NCBI RefSeq assembly: GCF_037943105.1
Contig: NZ_CP149803.1
Coordinates: 1,116,001 to 1,180,000 of the forward strand
From: Pseudomonas sp. TMP9
GTDB lineage: Bacteria > Pseudomonadota > Gammaproteobacteria > Pseudomonadales > Pseudomonadaceae
DNA length: 64,000 nt
Direction of reading: 5' to 3'
Every line of letters starts with the position of its first letter. The stretch's first letter is position 1. Positions 28,683 through 38,200 of the stretch are shown one piece after another. Position numbers and translations under genes: made by a program. A model generated the notes under the pieces. The model was not told where the DNA came from and did not search any database. It was given only the letters and a program-made list of their open reading frames with translations.

Positions 28683-29756
28683 TCAGAGGTTCTTTTCGGC
28701 GGCCATTTGCATGTAGCTACCGTCGAAGCGCAGCAATATGTTATCGGCATTGCCCAGGCTGCGTTCACCACTGAATGCGATGCCGAGTTTCTCCAGGCCT
28801 TTGCCATCGTTGCCGAGCAGCTTCTGTTGGTCAGCGAACTGGGCGACTCGCTGCATCAGCTCGGGCATTTTGTTGGCGCGGGCGAACGCTAAGGCGTAAC
28901 GCGGCGAGTAAAACGAGCGAAGGGTGTCGAGTTGCCGGTCAAAGTCTTCTGCACTGGTGCCGGCAGCACTGGCCATTTTTGCCCGTGCTGTTCGCCCTGC
29001 TTCGGTGGGCATGCCCATTAAACGCTGGGTTTCGAACCAGGCGCCGGTTAGTGCCTTGCCCAGCTCCGGATGGGCAGCCAGGACTTTTGTATTAACTACA
29101 GTCAGGTCGACAATCTCGCCGGGAATCAGGTTGGAACTGAACACTTGGCTGACCTGAGCCTGCTGCTTGATTTTGGCCAGAACCGGATTCCACGTGATCA
29201 CGGCATCACCTTGGCCGGCGAGGAAGGCTTCGGCAATTTGAGTGTCAGAAACGTGCTGGATGGTCACGTCCTCAGGTTTCAGTAAGGCCCATTCCAGCGC
29301 GCGACTCAGCAGGTAGTGCGACACCGAGTTCTCCACCAGCAGCACGGTTTTGCCCTTGAGATCCTGAATAGTTAGGCCTGGGCCGCGCAGCAGAATGGCG
29401 TCCGCACCGTTTGAAAAGTCGCCGATGATTAGCGCGGTGGAGTCCACTCCGGCGGCAGCTGGGATGGTCAATGCATCCATATTGGTCATGCTGCAAGCGT
29501 CGAATTCGCCTGCACTGTAGCGTTCGATGGAGCCGACATAATCTGGCACCTCACTGATTTCGACGCGAATGCCATAGCGATCGGCCCACTTTTGCATCAC
29601 GCCCTCGCTGTCGGCATAGCCCCAAGGCATCCAGCCGGCGAAGATCGACCAACACAGTTTGAAGGTGGGTGGTTCTTCAGAGGCCTGTGCCGGAAGGGCC
29701 AGCGTGACAGCGAGTAGGCAAACGGATAGACGCAGAAATAGGGTGCGCATTGGCAT
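28683..29756 (-). CDS. ABC transporter substrate-binding protein, guanidine locus (paralogue 2)
   Basis: 357 residues. Signal peptide ending about ...PAQA-SEE. It shares AGWMPWGY, SMTNMDALTIPAAAG and ALIIGDFSNGA with paralogue 1. GAGG lies 6 bases before the ATG at 29756. It has its own guanidine-I riboswitch at 29818-29930 but no permease or ATPase of its own, so it presumably delivers ligand to the permease shared with paralogue 1. It is separated from the downstream operon by about 390 bases holding riboswitch 1. Confidence 0.92.
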   Translation of the reverse strand: MPMRTLFLRLSVCLLAVTLALPAQASEEPPTFKLCWSIFAGWMPWGYADSEGVMQKWADRYGIRVEISEVPDYVGSIERYSAGEFDACSMTNMDALTIPAAAGVDSTALIIGDFSNGADAILLRGPGLTIQDLKGKTVLLVENSVSHYLLSRALEWALLKPEDVTIQHVSDTQIAEAFLAGQGDAVITWNPVLAKIKQQAQVSQVFSSNLIPGEIVDLTVVNTKVLAAHPELGKALTGAWFETQRLMGMPTEAGRTARAKMASAAGTSAEDFDRQLDTLRSFYSPRYALAFARANKMPELMQRVAQFADQQKLLGNDGKGLEKLGIAFSGERSLGNADNILLRFDGSYMQMAAEKNL

Positions 29757-29817
29757 GGATAACCTCAGTCAGTCAGCGGAAATAAGAAAGCGTGCATCTG
29801 GCAGCGGTGCGGTGCGT

Positions 29818-29930
29818 TCTCCCGGGCTTTTATCCCGCCGTGTAACCCCATGGCAAAGTCCATTGCTGGAGGTCGTCGACTCTCGGACCAGCCACCCGCT
29901 GAGCGTCTTCAGCAGGCCGGAACCCTAGTC
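29818..29930 (-). ncRNA. Guanidine-I (ykkC) riboswitch 2
   Basis: The minus strand shows CTAGGGTTCCG, CTGGTCCGAGAG, then ACACGGCGGGATAAAAGCCC and GGGAGA, in the same order as riboswitch 1 but with different variable stems. Its leader joins the binding-protein gene 28683-29756. Both riboswitches share the upstream AATTTGCAAT block, suggesting duplication of promoter plus riboswitch plus gene. Confidence 0.95.
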
Positions 29931-30191
29931 GGCTATTGCAAATTGGCTGACGGCAAACGTGTTGCCACCGTGCACCCTTCCTTGATGATCAGAACCGTAA
30001 GCGAGGACTGTGCCAGGTTCGCGGACTGCGCTGAATCAGTGACGAGGCAGGCGTGCGACTGAAATAATTTGTCATGCAATCTGATCCAGAGCGTTACCGC
30101 ACGGGATGCGCAAGCGTAGGTCTCATATTGCGGGAGCAATCCCTGGCAGCGACAACGGTCGCTGTTGCACCTGCGGTCGAAGGAGGCCGCT
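29931..30191. other. Intergenic region between riboswitch 2 and the lipoprotein gene
   Basis: Divergent spacer of about 260 bases; it must contain the promoter of riboswitch 2 on the minus strand and of the lipoprotein on the plus strand. I see no clear consensus promoter or repeat beyond the AATTTGCAAT block adjoining the riboswitch. Confidence 0.45.
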
Positions 30192-30629
30192 ATGTCGTTT
30201 AAATCCGTATTGTTGGCGTTGTTAGTTTTGTCGTTAAGCGGTTGCGCGGTCTATGGCGGCAACAATGGCTATGGCCAGCGCGGTTATGAGCGAGGGCACG
30301 CGAAGAGCTATTACCACGTGCAGCATTACCCGGTGTATGGGGCGCCGCAGTATCACCGGCAGCCGACCTATCGCCATGACGGGCGGCGCTATGATCACCC
30401 CCAACCCCCGCGTTACTACATACCGGCCCCGCAGCCGCGCCATTACCAAACGCACAAGTACCAGAAAGGCCATGGCTACCGGATGCCCCAACCGCATGCG
30501 GGTTGGGATGGCCGCCGTGATCGCGATTATTCGCGCAGTTACAAGCAGCACCGCCAACCACGCCATGACGCGGCGCACCGCGCTGAGCGCTACGAAGACA
30601 ACCGTCGGGGTTGGGAGCGGCAGCGTTAA
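30192..30629 (+). CDS. Small His/Tyr/Arg-rich lipoprotein of unknown function
   Basis: 145 residues. The N-terminus has a lipoprotein signal with lipobox LSGC, giving a Cys around residue 19. The mature part is unusually rich in His, Tyr, Arg, Gln and Pro and looks disordered. The ATG at 30192 has AGGAGG five bases upstream; a longer upstream frame (30165) lacks a site. I do not recognise the family. The His content would allow metal binding, which is speculation. Confidence 0.75.
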   Translation: MSFKSVLLALLVLSLSGCAVYGGNNGYGQRGYERGHAKSYYHVQHYPVYGAPQYHRQPTYRHDGRRYDHPQPPRYYIPAPQPRHYQTHKYQKGHGYRMPQPHAGWDGRRDRDYSRSYKQHRQPRHDAAHRAERYEDNRRGWERQR

Positions 30630-30956
30630 GCGTCGTAAACCAGCAAGGCAAACTCGATCAGCACACAAGTGCAGCGGATCGCGCTGCGTCAGTCTCGCGG
30701 ATCTACTCTGCTGGGCTCGTTAAAGCGCTGGTCGCCATGGGTTTGCGCCGCAGGGCTGGGTAGCCAGCGGCGAGCGAGAAAGGCGGCTGATGAAGGGTGG
30801 ATCGAGGGTTAGCTGTGCGGATGGAGAGGCAGCATCGCTACTGGCGGTGAGCCGCTGTATGCAGCAATGGCATCAGCGCATGCCAGCGGCAATGCCACGG
30901 ATCATCAGTAGAACGGCACAGTTATTACGCAACCTCAATCAACCGGCATAAGGCGC
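30630..30956. other. Convergent intergenic region with no recognised feature
   Basis: About 330 bases between the lipoprotein gene and the channel gene. I see no convincing gene, repeat element or strong terminator. Confidence 0.5.
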
Positions 30957-31613
30957 TTATACCTCCTCGCCACGGTCACTCATCAGCATCAGGCTGCGGG
31001 CCACTGCAATGGCGATAAACATCACCCCAGCCACTGCTTCTGCACCCGCCAATAAGCGAGCGGCGGGTGCTAGGGCGTGGATGTCGCCATAGCCCACCGT
31101 GGTCAAGGTAACCAAGCTGTAGTAGACGAAGTCATGCAGCTGCAACGGCCCGTGCGCACTCCAAAAGGCATCGGCAACAAAGCGGTTGACCACGTGATAG
31201 GCGATGGCAAATGCCATCGCCAGTTGCAGGTACAAAGCCAGCAAGCCATAGATCAATTCGCCAGTGACCGGCCGCTCGTGAATCACGCGATGAAACAGCG
31301 AGATCACCATCGCCAGGTAAAACACCACCAAGCCGATGCCGTTGCTCATCGCTGCAGGCAGGTTGACCAGCTTCTCCAGCGCCAACAGCAGCAGGTTAGA
31401 AAGGCCTAATACCAACAGCATGGTCATAAAAACCCGCTTGTGCCGCAGCGTATTGATGCCGGCCAACACCAACAGCAAAAACGCCGCCCATTCCGGCCAT
31501 ACCGAAAGCGCTGGCCAGCCCATGACGCCGGTTAAAAGCGCGCTGGCAAAAAACAGCAAACGCAGGCGGTAGTGCAGCAAAAAACCATTGATCACATTAA
31601 ATCCCCAAGCCAA
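30957..31613 (-). CDS. Ion-channel family (two-pore-segment K+ channel-like) membrane protein
   Basis: 218 residues. About six hydrophobic segments are followed by a pore loop with the K+ selectivity filter TLTTVGYGD and a final membrane helix. No C-terminal RCK nucleotide-binding domain follows. It is likely an inner-membrane potassium or non-selective cation channel. The first ATG gives MAWGFN. It is a monocistronic gene downstream of a terminator. Confidence 0.85.
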   Translation of the reverse strand: MAWGFNVINGFLLHYRLRLLFFASALLTGVMGWPALSVWPEWAAFLLLVLAGINTLRHKRVFMTMLLVLGLSNLLLLALEKLVNLPAAMSNGIGLVVFYLAMVISLFHRVIHERPVTGELIYGLLALYLQLAMAFAIAYHVVNRFVADAFWSAHGPLQLHDFVYYSLVTLTTVGYGDIHALAPAARLLAGAEAVAGVMFIAIAVARSLMLMSDRGEEV

Positions 31614-31757
31614 GGTTTGCAGTCTGAATATGCCAGCCTAGCCCTGTTCAGTGTGCGGCTTGCATCAGTAGTTTTAGCTGCTTTGGCTACACTGCTGTGT
31701 AGATTTTCGGCGAATCGCCAACCGAATTTGCCTATTGGTAAATGCCCACTCTGTAAA

Positions 31758-31786
31758 ACGCAAAACCCCACCATCGGGGGTGGGGT
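31758..31786 (-). terminator. Intrinsic terminator of the conserved hypothetical gene
   Basis: The stem ACCCCACC/GGTGGGGT is followed on the minus strand by TTTTGCGTTTT. It lies about 80 bases past the stop codon at 31866. Confidence 0.75.
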
Positions 31787-31865
31787 CTATGGTGCGTTTA
31801 CACAGGTTCAAGCCTGCACGCACGCTTTATCAGGTGCAAACAAACTACTGAAGTAAAATTAGCAG

Positions 31866-32204
31866 TCAGATCAGCTTCGCTTCATCATCATTGATTAGCC
31901 GATGCAGGCCGCCCAGGGCATCCCGCGCCTTGCTACGGCCGACCAGTTTGCCCTGCGCTGCTTCCGGTAGATCCGTGATGCGTACCACGCCCTTGCGGAT
32001 CAGCACAGTAATCAAATCTTCTAGCACCCGGATCATGTCCAGGTCGCTTTGCTCCAGCTGCAACAGGCTGCTTTCAACTGTCTGGTTGGCATACCAGCTT
32101 TGCGCTTCGTCGCTGTCCGCCAGCAACTCGCCATCCATACCCTCAAATGGCGCTGCCTCCACCTGCTGCAAATTACCCCAGGCATCCCGCTTCACATACA
32201 ACAT
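31866..32204 (-). CDS. Conserved Pseudomonas hypothetical protein
   Basis: 112 residues, soluble and acidic. It has VESSLLQLEQSDLDMIRVLEDL in its centre (predicted helix) and ends GGLHRLINDDEAKLI. Homologues exist across Pseudomonas and are often labelled as tryptophan synthase beta-like, but nothing of the TrpB fold or its PLP lysine is visible, so that label is unsupported. It starts 33 bases after the adhesin terminator, so any promoter must be very short or read through. Confidence 0.75.
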   Translation of the reverse strand: MLYVKRDAWGNLQQVEAAPFEGMDGELLADSDEAQSWYANQTVESSLLQLEQSDLDMIRVLEDLITVLIRKGVVRITDLPEAAQGKLVGRSKARDALGGLHRLINDDEAKLI

Positions 32205-32236
32205 CGACCACTCCTTACCTTGTTACATCAGCCCTA

Positions 32237-32270
32237 AATAAAAACCCCGCTGCCATAGGGTAGCGGGGTT
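32237..32270 (-). terminator. Intrinsic terminator of the giant adhesin gene
   Basis: The stem AACCCCGCT/AGCGGGGTT, extended by three further pairs, is followed on the minus strand by TTTTATTT. It begins eight bases past the stop codon. Confidence 0.88.
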
Positions 32271-32277
32271 GGGTTGA

Positions 32278-35200
32278 TCAGGTGTGGTCGACTTTGATCA
32301 TGGGGTCCGCACCCGCAATCAGCGAGTTGACCAGATCACCTTGGCTCAGATTGCCAGGGTTGATATTGATCGGGTTACCACCGTTTTCCAGTTTGATGGT
32401 CATGTCGGCGTTGCTACCTGTGGCATTGAGCCCCCCAGTTATGCTGATTTGCAGAGTGGAGGTGGCGGTGTCTACGCGCAGGTAGTTAAGAATATTACCG
32501 TCATTTTCGCCTTGCAGCAGGTCATGCAAGTCGATGGTGTCTCGCGATGTGCCGCTGATATTGAAATCCCTGACCACATCATTACCCAGGTCGCCACGCT
32601 GCCAGAGATGTAAGTCTCTGCCTGTGCCGCCGGTGAGCGTGTCGTTGCCCAGGCCGCCGCGCAGTATGTCATCGCCCTCGCCCCCATTGAGGATGTCGTT
32701 ACCGGCATCACCGCTGAGGTAATCGTTACCGGCGTCGCCATTCAGCGTGTCGTTACCGATACCGCCATAAAGGTGATCGTTACCGGCTCCACCGTTTAGC
32801 GTGTCATTGCCTGCACCACCATAGATCAGGTCGTTACCGGCGCCGCCGTTAAGGGTGTCATCGCCGTTGTAACCACGGATTAGGTCGTTGCCTGATGTGC
32901 CTGTAAGCGTGTCGTTACCGGCAGTCGCCGTGGTCACAGTGTTGGTGGTCTCATCGACAGTCACGCTAAATGACTGCGCACTGCTCGCCGTGCTGCCATT
33001 AGCCGTTTCTGTCGCGGTGCCGGTTAGCGTTAGGTTCAGCGTTCCGGTGTAGCCAGCAGGCGGCAACAAGTGCAGGTTGCTTAGATCGCTGGCGGCCAGC
33101 GTCCAGCTGCCGTTGCCATTGTTGGTACCAGCGCTCAGGCTGGCACCGTTGGGCAGTCCTGAAAGCACGAGGCTCAGGGACTCTGAACCATCCTGGTCGA
33201 CCAGCTGTGCTGCGAGTAGCAGCGCAATTGGAGCGCCATACAGCATGGCGCTGCCGCTTTGGCTGAAGTTAGCCCTGGACAACGACAGTGATGAGTCTTT
33301 GAGGCTGTCGCGGCCATTGAGTACCAGCCAGCTGAAGCTGTAGTTGCCACTCTGAGTCGCGGTATAACTAAATGTGCCGTTATTGGTGAGACTTGGAAAC
33401 TTCGACTCTGAGGAGTCCACCAGGAAGGTTTCACGGGTGCCGTTAGGGCCCGTTACGATCAATACCACCAGGTCGTTGTAACCAGCCTGCACTTCGGACG
33501 AGAGATTCTCTCCATTGGTGAAGGCATAGTTCCAATTGACGGTGGTGCCGCCTGCCATGCTGTAGTTCGACTGAGTAGTTTTCCCGTCGACTACATCAAC
33601 ATTGCCGCTGTGATTAACATTCGGCCCGCTTGGATTAAAGCGATTGTCGAGGAAACCAGCAGTCAGGCCCAGTTCGGCCTCGAGATTGGCTTGTGAAATA
33701 CCATCACCGGCGTTGAATGCGGCGGTGTTGATTGGCGTGTCGGTGCTACCCGTCGAAATGACTGTGGCACCTGGGTTGAGGGCAAAAATATTGGACACCG
33801 GCGAGAGCAATGGTGCATCGGCTTGCGGTGTGACCGTCACGCTTACCTGGGCGCTGGAGGTACCACCCTTGCCATCAGTAATGCTGTACTGAATCAGTGC
33901 CGTGCCACTGAAGTTGCTGGCCGGGGTAAAGCTCAGGGTGTTGTTGGCGTTCACTACCACGCTGCCATTGCTGGCCGTGGCCCCGGTTACCGTCAGGAGG
34001 TCACCGTCAACATCCGTGTCGTTGGCCAGCACATTGATAATTACAGGCGTGTCTTCGTTGGTTGTAGCGCTATCGGCAACTGCCACAGGCGCATCGTTGA
34101 CGGCCTGGGTGGCGTTGGCGGCAGTGCTGGCGTTGCCGGCCGCATCCTGGGCGGCATCGGCCGCCACAGTGACCGTGATTTCGCCGCCGGTGGGGGTGAC
34201 CACCAAGGTGTAGGTCTGGCCATCGACGCTGGTGAAGGCGCCTTTGGTGCCGTTGGCCACACTGATGTCATCAGCGGTGAAGCCGGTGACGGCCTCAGTG
34301 AAGCTAAAGGTAAAGGTCACCGGGCCATTGGCCACACCGGCGACGTTGTCGCTGATACTCAACACAGGGGCCTGGGTGTCGATCTGGTAGTTGGCGCTGC
34401 TGGCCCCGGTGCCGGCGTTACCGGCGGTGTCGGTGTAAGTCGCGGCCACGGTGATCAGGTTAGTGGTGTCTTCAACATTGACGCTTGGGGTGAAGGTACC
34501 GGTCCACGTCACACCGCCATCGGCGCTGCTCAAGGCGCTGAGGGTGCCGTTCTCGACAGTCACATCGGTGTTATCAAAGGCGACGACCGCCTCACTGAAG
34601 GTGATGGTGACCAAGCTGGTCTCGCCGACGCTGAGGGCGGTGTCGGCCATCACAATGCTGGCAACCGTTGGCGCGCCGATGTCGACGGCCTGGGTGGCGT
34701 TGGCGGCAGTGCTGGCGTTGCCGGCGGCATCCTGGGCGGCGCCAGACGCGACATCAACGGTGATCTGGCCACCGGTCGGAGTCACGACCAAGGTGTAGGT
34801 CTGGCCATCGACGCTGGTGAAGGTGCCTTTGGTGCCGTTGGCCACACTGATGTCATCAGCGGTGAAGCCGGTGACGGCCTCAGTGAAGCTAAAGGTAAAG
34901 GTCACCGGGCCATTGGCCACACCGGCGACGTTGTCGCTGATACTCAACACAGGGGCCTGGGTGTCGATCTGGTAGTTGGCGCTGCTGGCCCCGGTGCCGG
35001 CGTTACCGGCGGTGTCGGTGTAAGTCGCGGCCACGGTGATCAGGTTGCTGGTGTCGGTCACGTTGACGCTTGGGGTGAAGGTACCGGTCCACGTCACACC
35101 GCCATCGGCGCTGCTCAAGGCGCTGAGGGTGCCGTTCTCGACAGTCACATCGGTGTTATCAAAGGCGACGACCGCCTCGCTGAAGGTGATGGTGACCAAG

Positions 35201-38200
35201 CTGGTCTCACCGACGCTGAGGGCGGTGTCGGCCATGACAATGCTGGCAACCGTTGGCGCGCCGATGTCCACGGCCTGTGTCGCGTTGGCGGCAGTGCTGG
35301 CGTTGCCGGCAGCATCCTGGGCGGCGCCAGACGCGACATCAACGGTGATCTGGCCACCGGTCGGAGTCACGACCAAGGTGTAGGTCTGGCCATCGACGCT
35401 GGTGAAGGCGCCTTTGGTGCCGTTGGCCACACTGATGTCATCAGCGGTGAAGCCGGTGACGGCCTCAGTGAAGCTAAAGGTAAAGGTCACCGGGCCATTG
35501 GCCACACCGGCGACGTTGTCGCTGATACTCAACATAGGGGCCTGGGTGTCGATCTGGTAGTTGGCGCTGCTGGCCCCGGTGCCGGCGTTACCGGCGGTGT
35601 CGGTGTAAGTCGCGGCCACGGTGATCAGGTTAGTGGTGTCTTCAACATTGACGCTTGGGGTGAAGGTACCGGTCCACGTCACACCGCCATCGGCGCTGCT
35701 CAAGGCGCTGAGGGTGCCGTTCTCGACAGTCACATCGGTGTTATCAAAGGCGACGACCGCCTCACTGAAGGTGATGGTGACCAAGCTGGTCTCGCCGACG
35801 CTGAGGGCGGTGTCAGCCATCACAATGCTGGCAACCGTTGGCGCGCCGATGTCGACGGCCTGGGTGGCGTTGGCGGCAGTGCTGGCGTTGCCGGCAGCAT
35901 CCTGGGCGGCGCCAGACGCGACATCAACGGTGATCTGGCCACCGGTCGGAGTCACGACCAAGGTGTAGGTCTGGCCATCGACGCTGGTGAAGGCGCCTTT
36001 GGTGCCGTTGGCCACACTGATGTCATCAGCGGTGAAGCCGGTGACGGCCTCAGTGAAGCTAAAGGTAAAGGTCACCGGGCCATTGGCCACACCGGCGACG
36101 TTGTCGCTGATACTCAACATAGGGGCCTGGGTGTCGATCTGGTAGTTGGCGCTGCTGGCCCCGGTGCCGGCGTTACCGGCGGTGTCGGTGTAAGTCGCGG
36201 CCACGGTGATCAGGTTGCTGGTGTCGGTCACGTTGACGCTTGGGGTGAAGGTACCGGTCCACGTCACACCGCCATCGGCGCTGCTCAAGGCGCTGAGGGT
36301 GCCGTTCTCGACAGTCACATCGGTGTTATCAAAGGCGACGACCGCCTCGCTGAAGGTGATGGTGACCAAGCTGGTCTCACCGACGCTGAGGGCGGTGTCG
36401 GCCATGACAATGCTGGCAACCGTTGGCGCGCCGATGTCGACGGCCTGTGTCGCGTTGGCGGCAGTGCTGGCGTTGCCGGCAGCATCCTGGGCGGCGCCAG
36501 ACGCGACATCAACGGTGATCTGGCCACCGGTCGGAGTCACGACCAAGGTGTAGGTCTGGCCATCGACGCTGGTGAAGGCGCCTTTGGTGCCGTTGGCCAC
36601 ACTGATGTCATCAGCGGTGAAGCCGGTGACGGCCTCAGTGAAGCTAAAGGTAAAGGTCACCGGGCCATTGGCCACACCGGCGACGTTGTCGCTGATACTC
36701 AACATAGGGGCCTGGGTGTCGATCTGGTAGTTGGCGCTGCTGGCCCCGGTGCCGGCGTTACCGGCGGTGTCGGTGTAAGTCGCGGCCACGGTGATCAGGT
36801 TAGTGGTGTCTTCAACATTGACGCTTGGGGTGAAGGTACCGGTCCACGTCACACCGCCATCGGCGCTGCTCAAGGCGCTGAGGGTGCCGTTCTCGACAGT
36901 CACATCGGTGTTATCAAAGGCGACGACCGCCTCACTGAAGGTGATGGTGACCAAGCTGGTCTCGCCGACGCTGAGGGCGGTGTCGGCCATGACAATGCTG
37001 GCAACCGTTGGCGCGCCGATGTCGACGGCCTGGGTGGCGTTGGCGGCAGTGCTGGCGTTGCCGGCAGCATCCTGGGCGGCGCCAGACGCGACATCAACGG
37101 TGATCTGGCCACCGGTCGGAGTCACGACCAAGGTGTAGGTCTGGCCATCGACGCTGGTGAAGGCGCCTTTGGTGCCGTTGGCCACACTGATGTCATCAGC
37201 GGTGAAGCCGGTGACGGCCTCAGTGAAGCTAAAGGTAAAGGTCACCGGGCCATTGGCCACACCGGCGACGTTGTCGCTGATACTCAACACAGGGGCCTGG
37301 GTGTCGATCTGGTAGTTGGCGCTGCTGGCCCCGGTGCCGGCGTTACCGGCGGTGTCGGTGTAAGTCGCGGCCACGGTGATCAGGTTAGTGGTGTCTTCAA
37401 CATTGACGCTTGGGGTGAAGGTACCGGTCCACGTCACACCGCCATCGGCGCTGCTCAAGGCGCTGAGGGTGCCGTTCTCGACAGTCACATCGGTGTTATC
37501 AAAGGCGACGACCGCCTCGCTGAAGGTGATGGTGACCAAGCTGGTCTCGCCGACGCTGAGGGCGGTGTCAGCCATCACAATGCTGGCAACCGTTGGCGCG
37601 CCGATGTCGACGGCCTGGGTGGCGTTGGCGGCAGTGCTGGCGTTGCCGGCAGCATCCTGGGCGGCGCCAGACGCGACATCAACGGTGATCTGGCCACCGG
37701 TCGGAGTCACGACCAAGGTGTAGGTCTGGCCATCGACGCTGGTGAAGGCGCCTTTGGTGCCGTTGGCCACACTGATGTCATCAGCGGTGAAGCCGGTGAC
37801 GGCCTCAGTGAAGCTAAAGGTAAAGGTCACCGGGCCATTGGCCACACCGGCGACGTTGTCGCTGATACTCAACATAGGGGCCTGGGTGTCGATCTGGTAG
37901 TTGGCGCTGCTGGCCCCGGTGCCGGCGTTACCGGCGGTGTCGGTGTAAGTCGCGGCCACGGTGATCAGGTTAGTGGTGTCTTCAACATTGACGCTTGGGG
38001 TGAAGGTACCGGTCCACGTCACACCGCCATCGGCGCTGCTCAAGGCGCTGAGGGTGCCGTTCTCGACAGTCACATCGGTGTTATCAAAGGCGACGACCGC
38101 CTCACTGAAGGTGATGGTGACCAAGCTGGTCTCGCCGACGCTGAGGGCGGTGTCGGCCATGACAATGCTGGCAACCGTTGGCGCGCCGATGTCGACGGCC

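Noticed and set aside
31866..32204. Tryptophan synthase beta-like protein
   Set aside because: At 112 residues with no PLP-binding lysine motif, the label carried by homologues is not supported.
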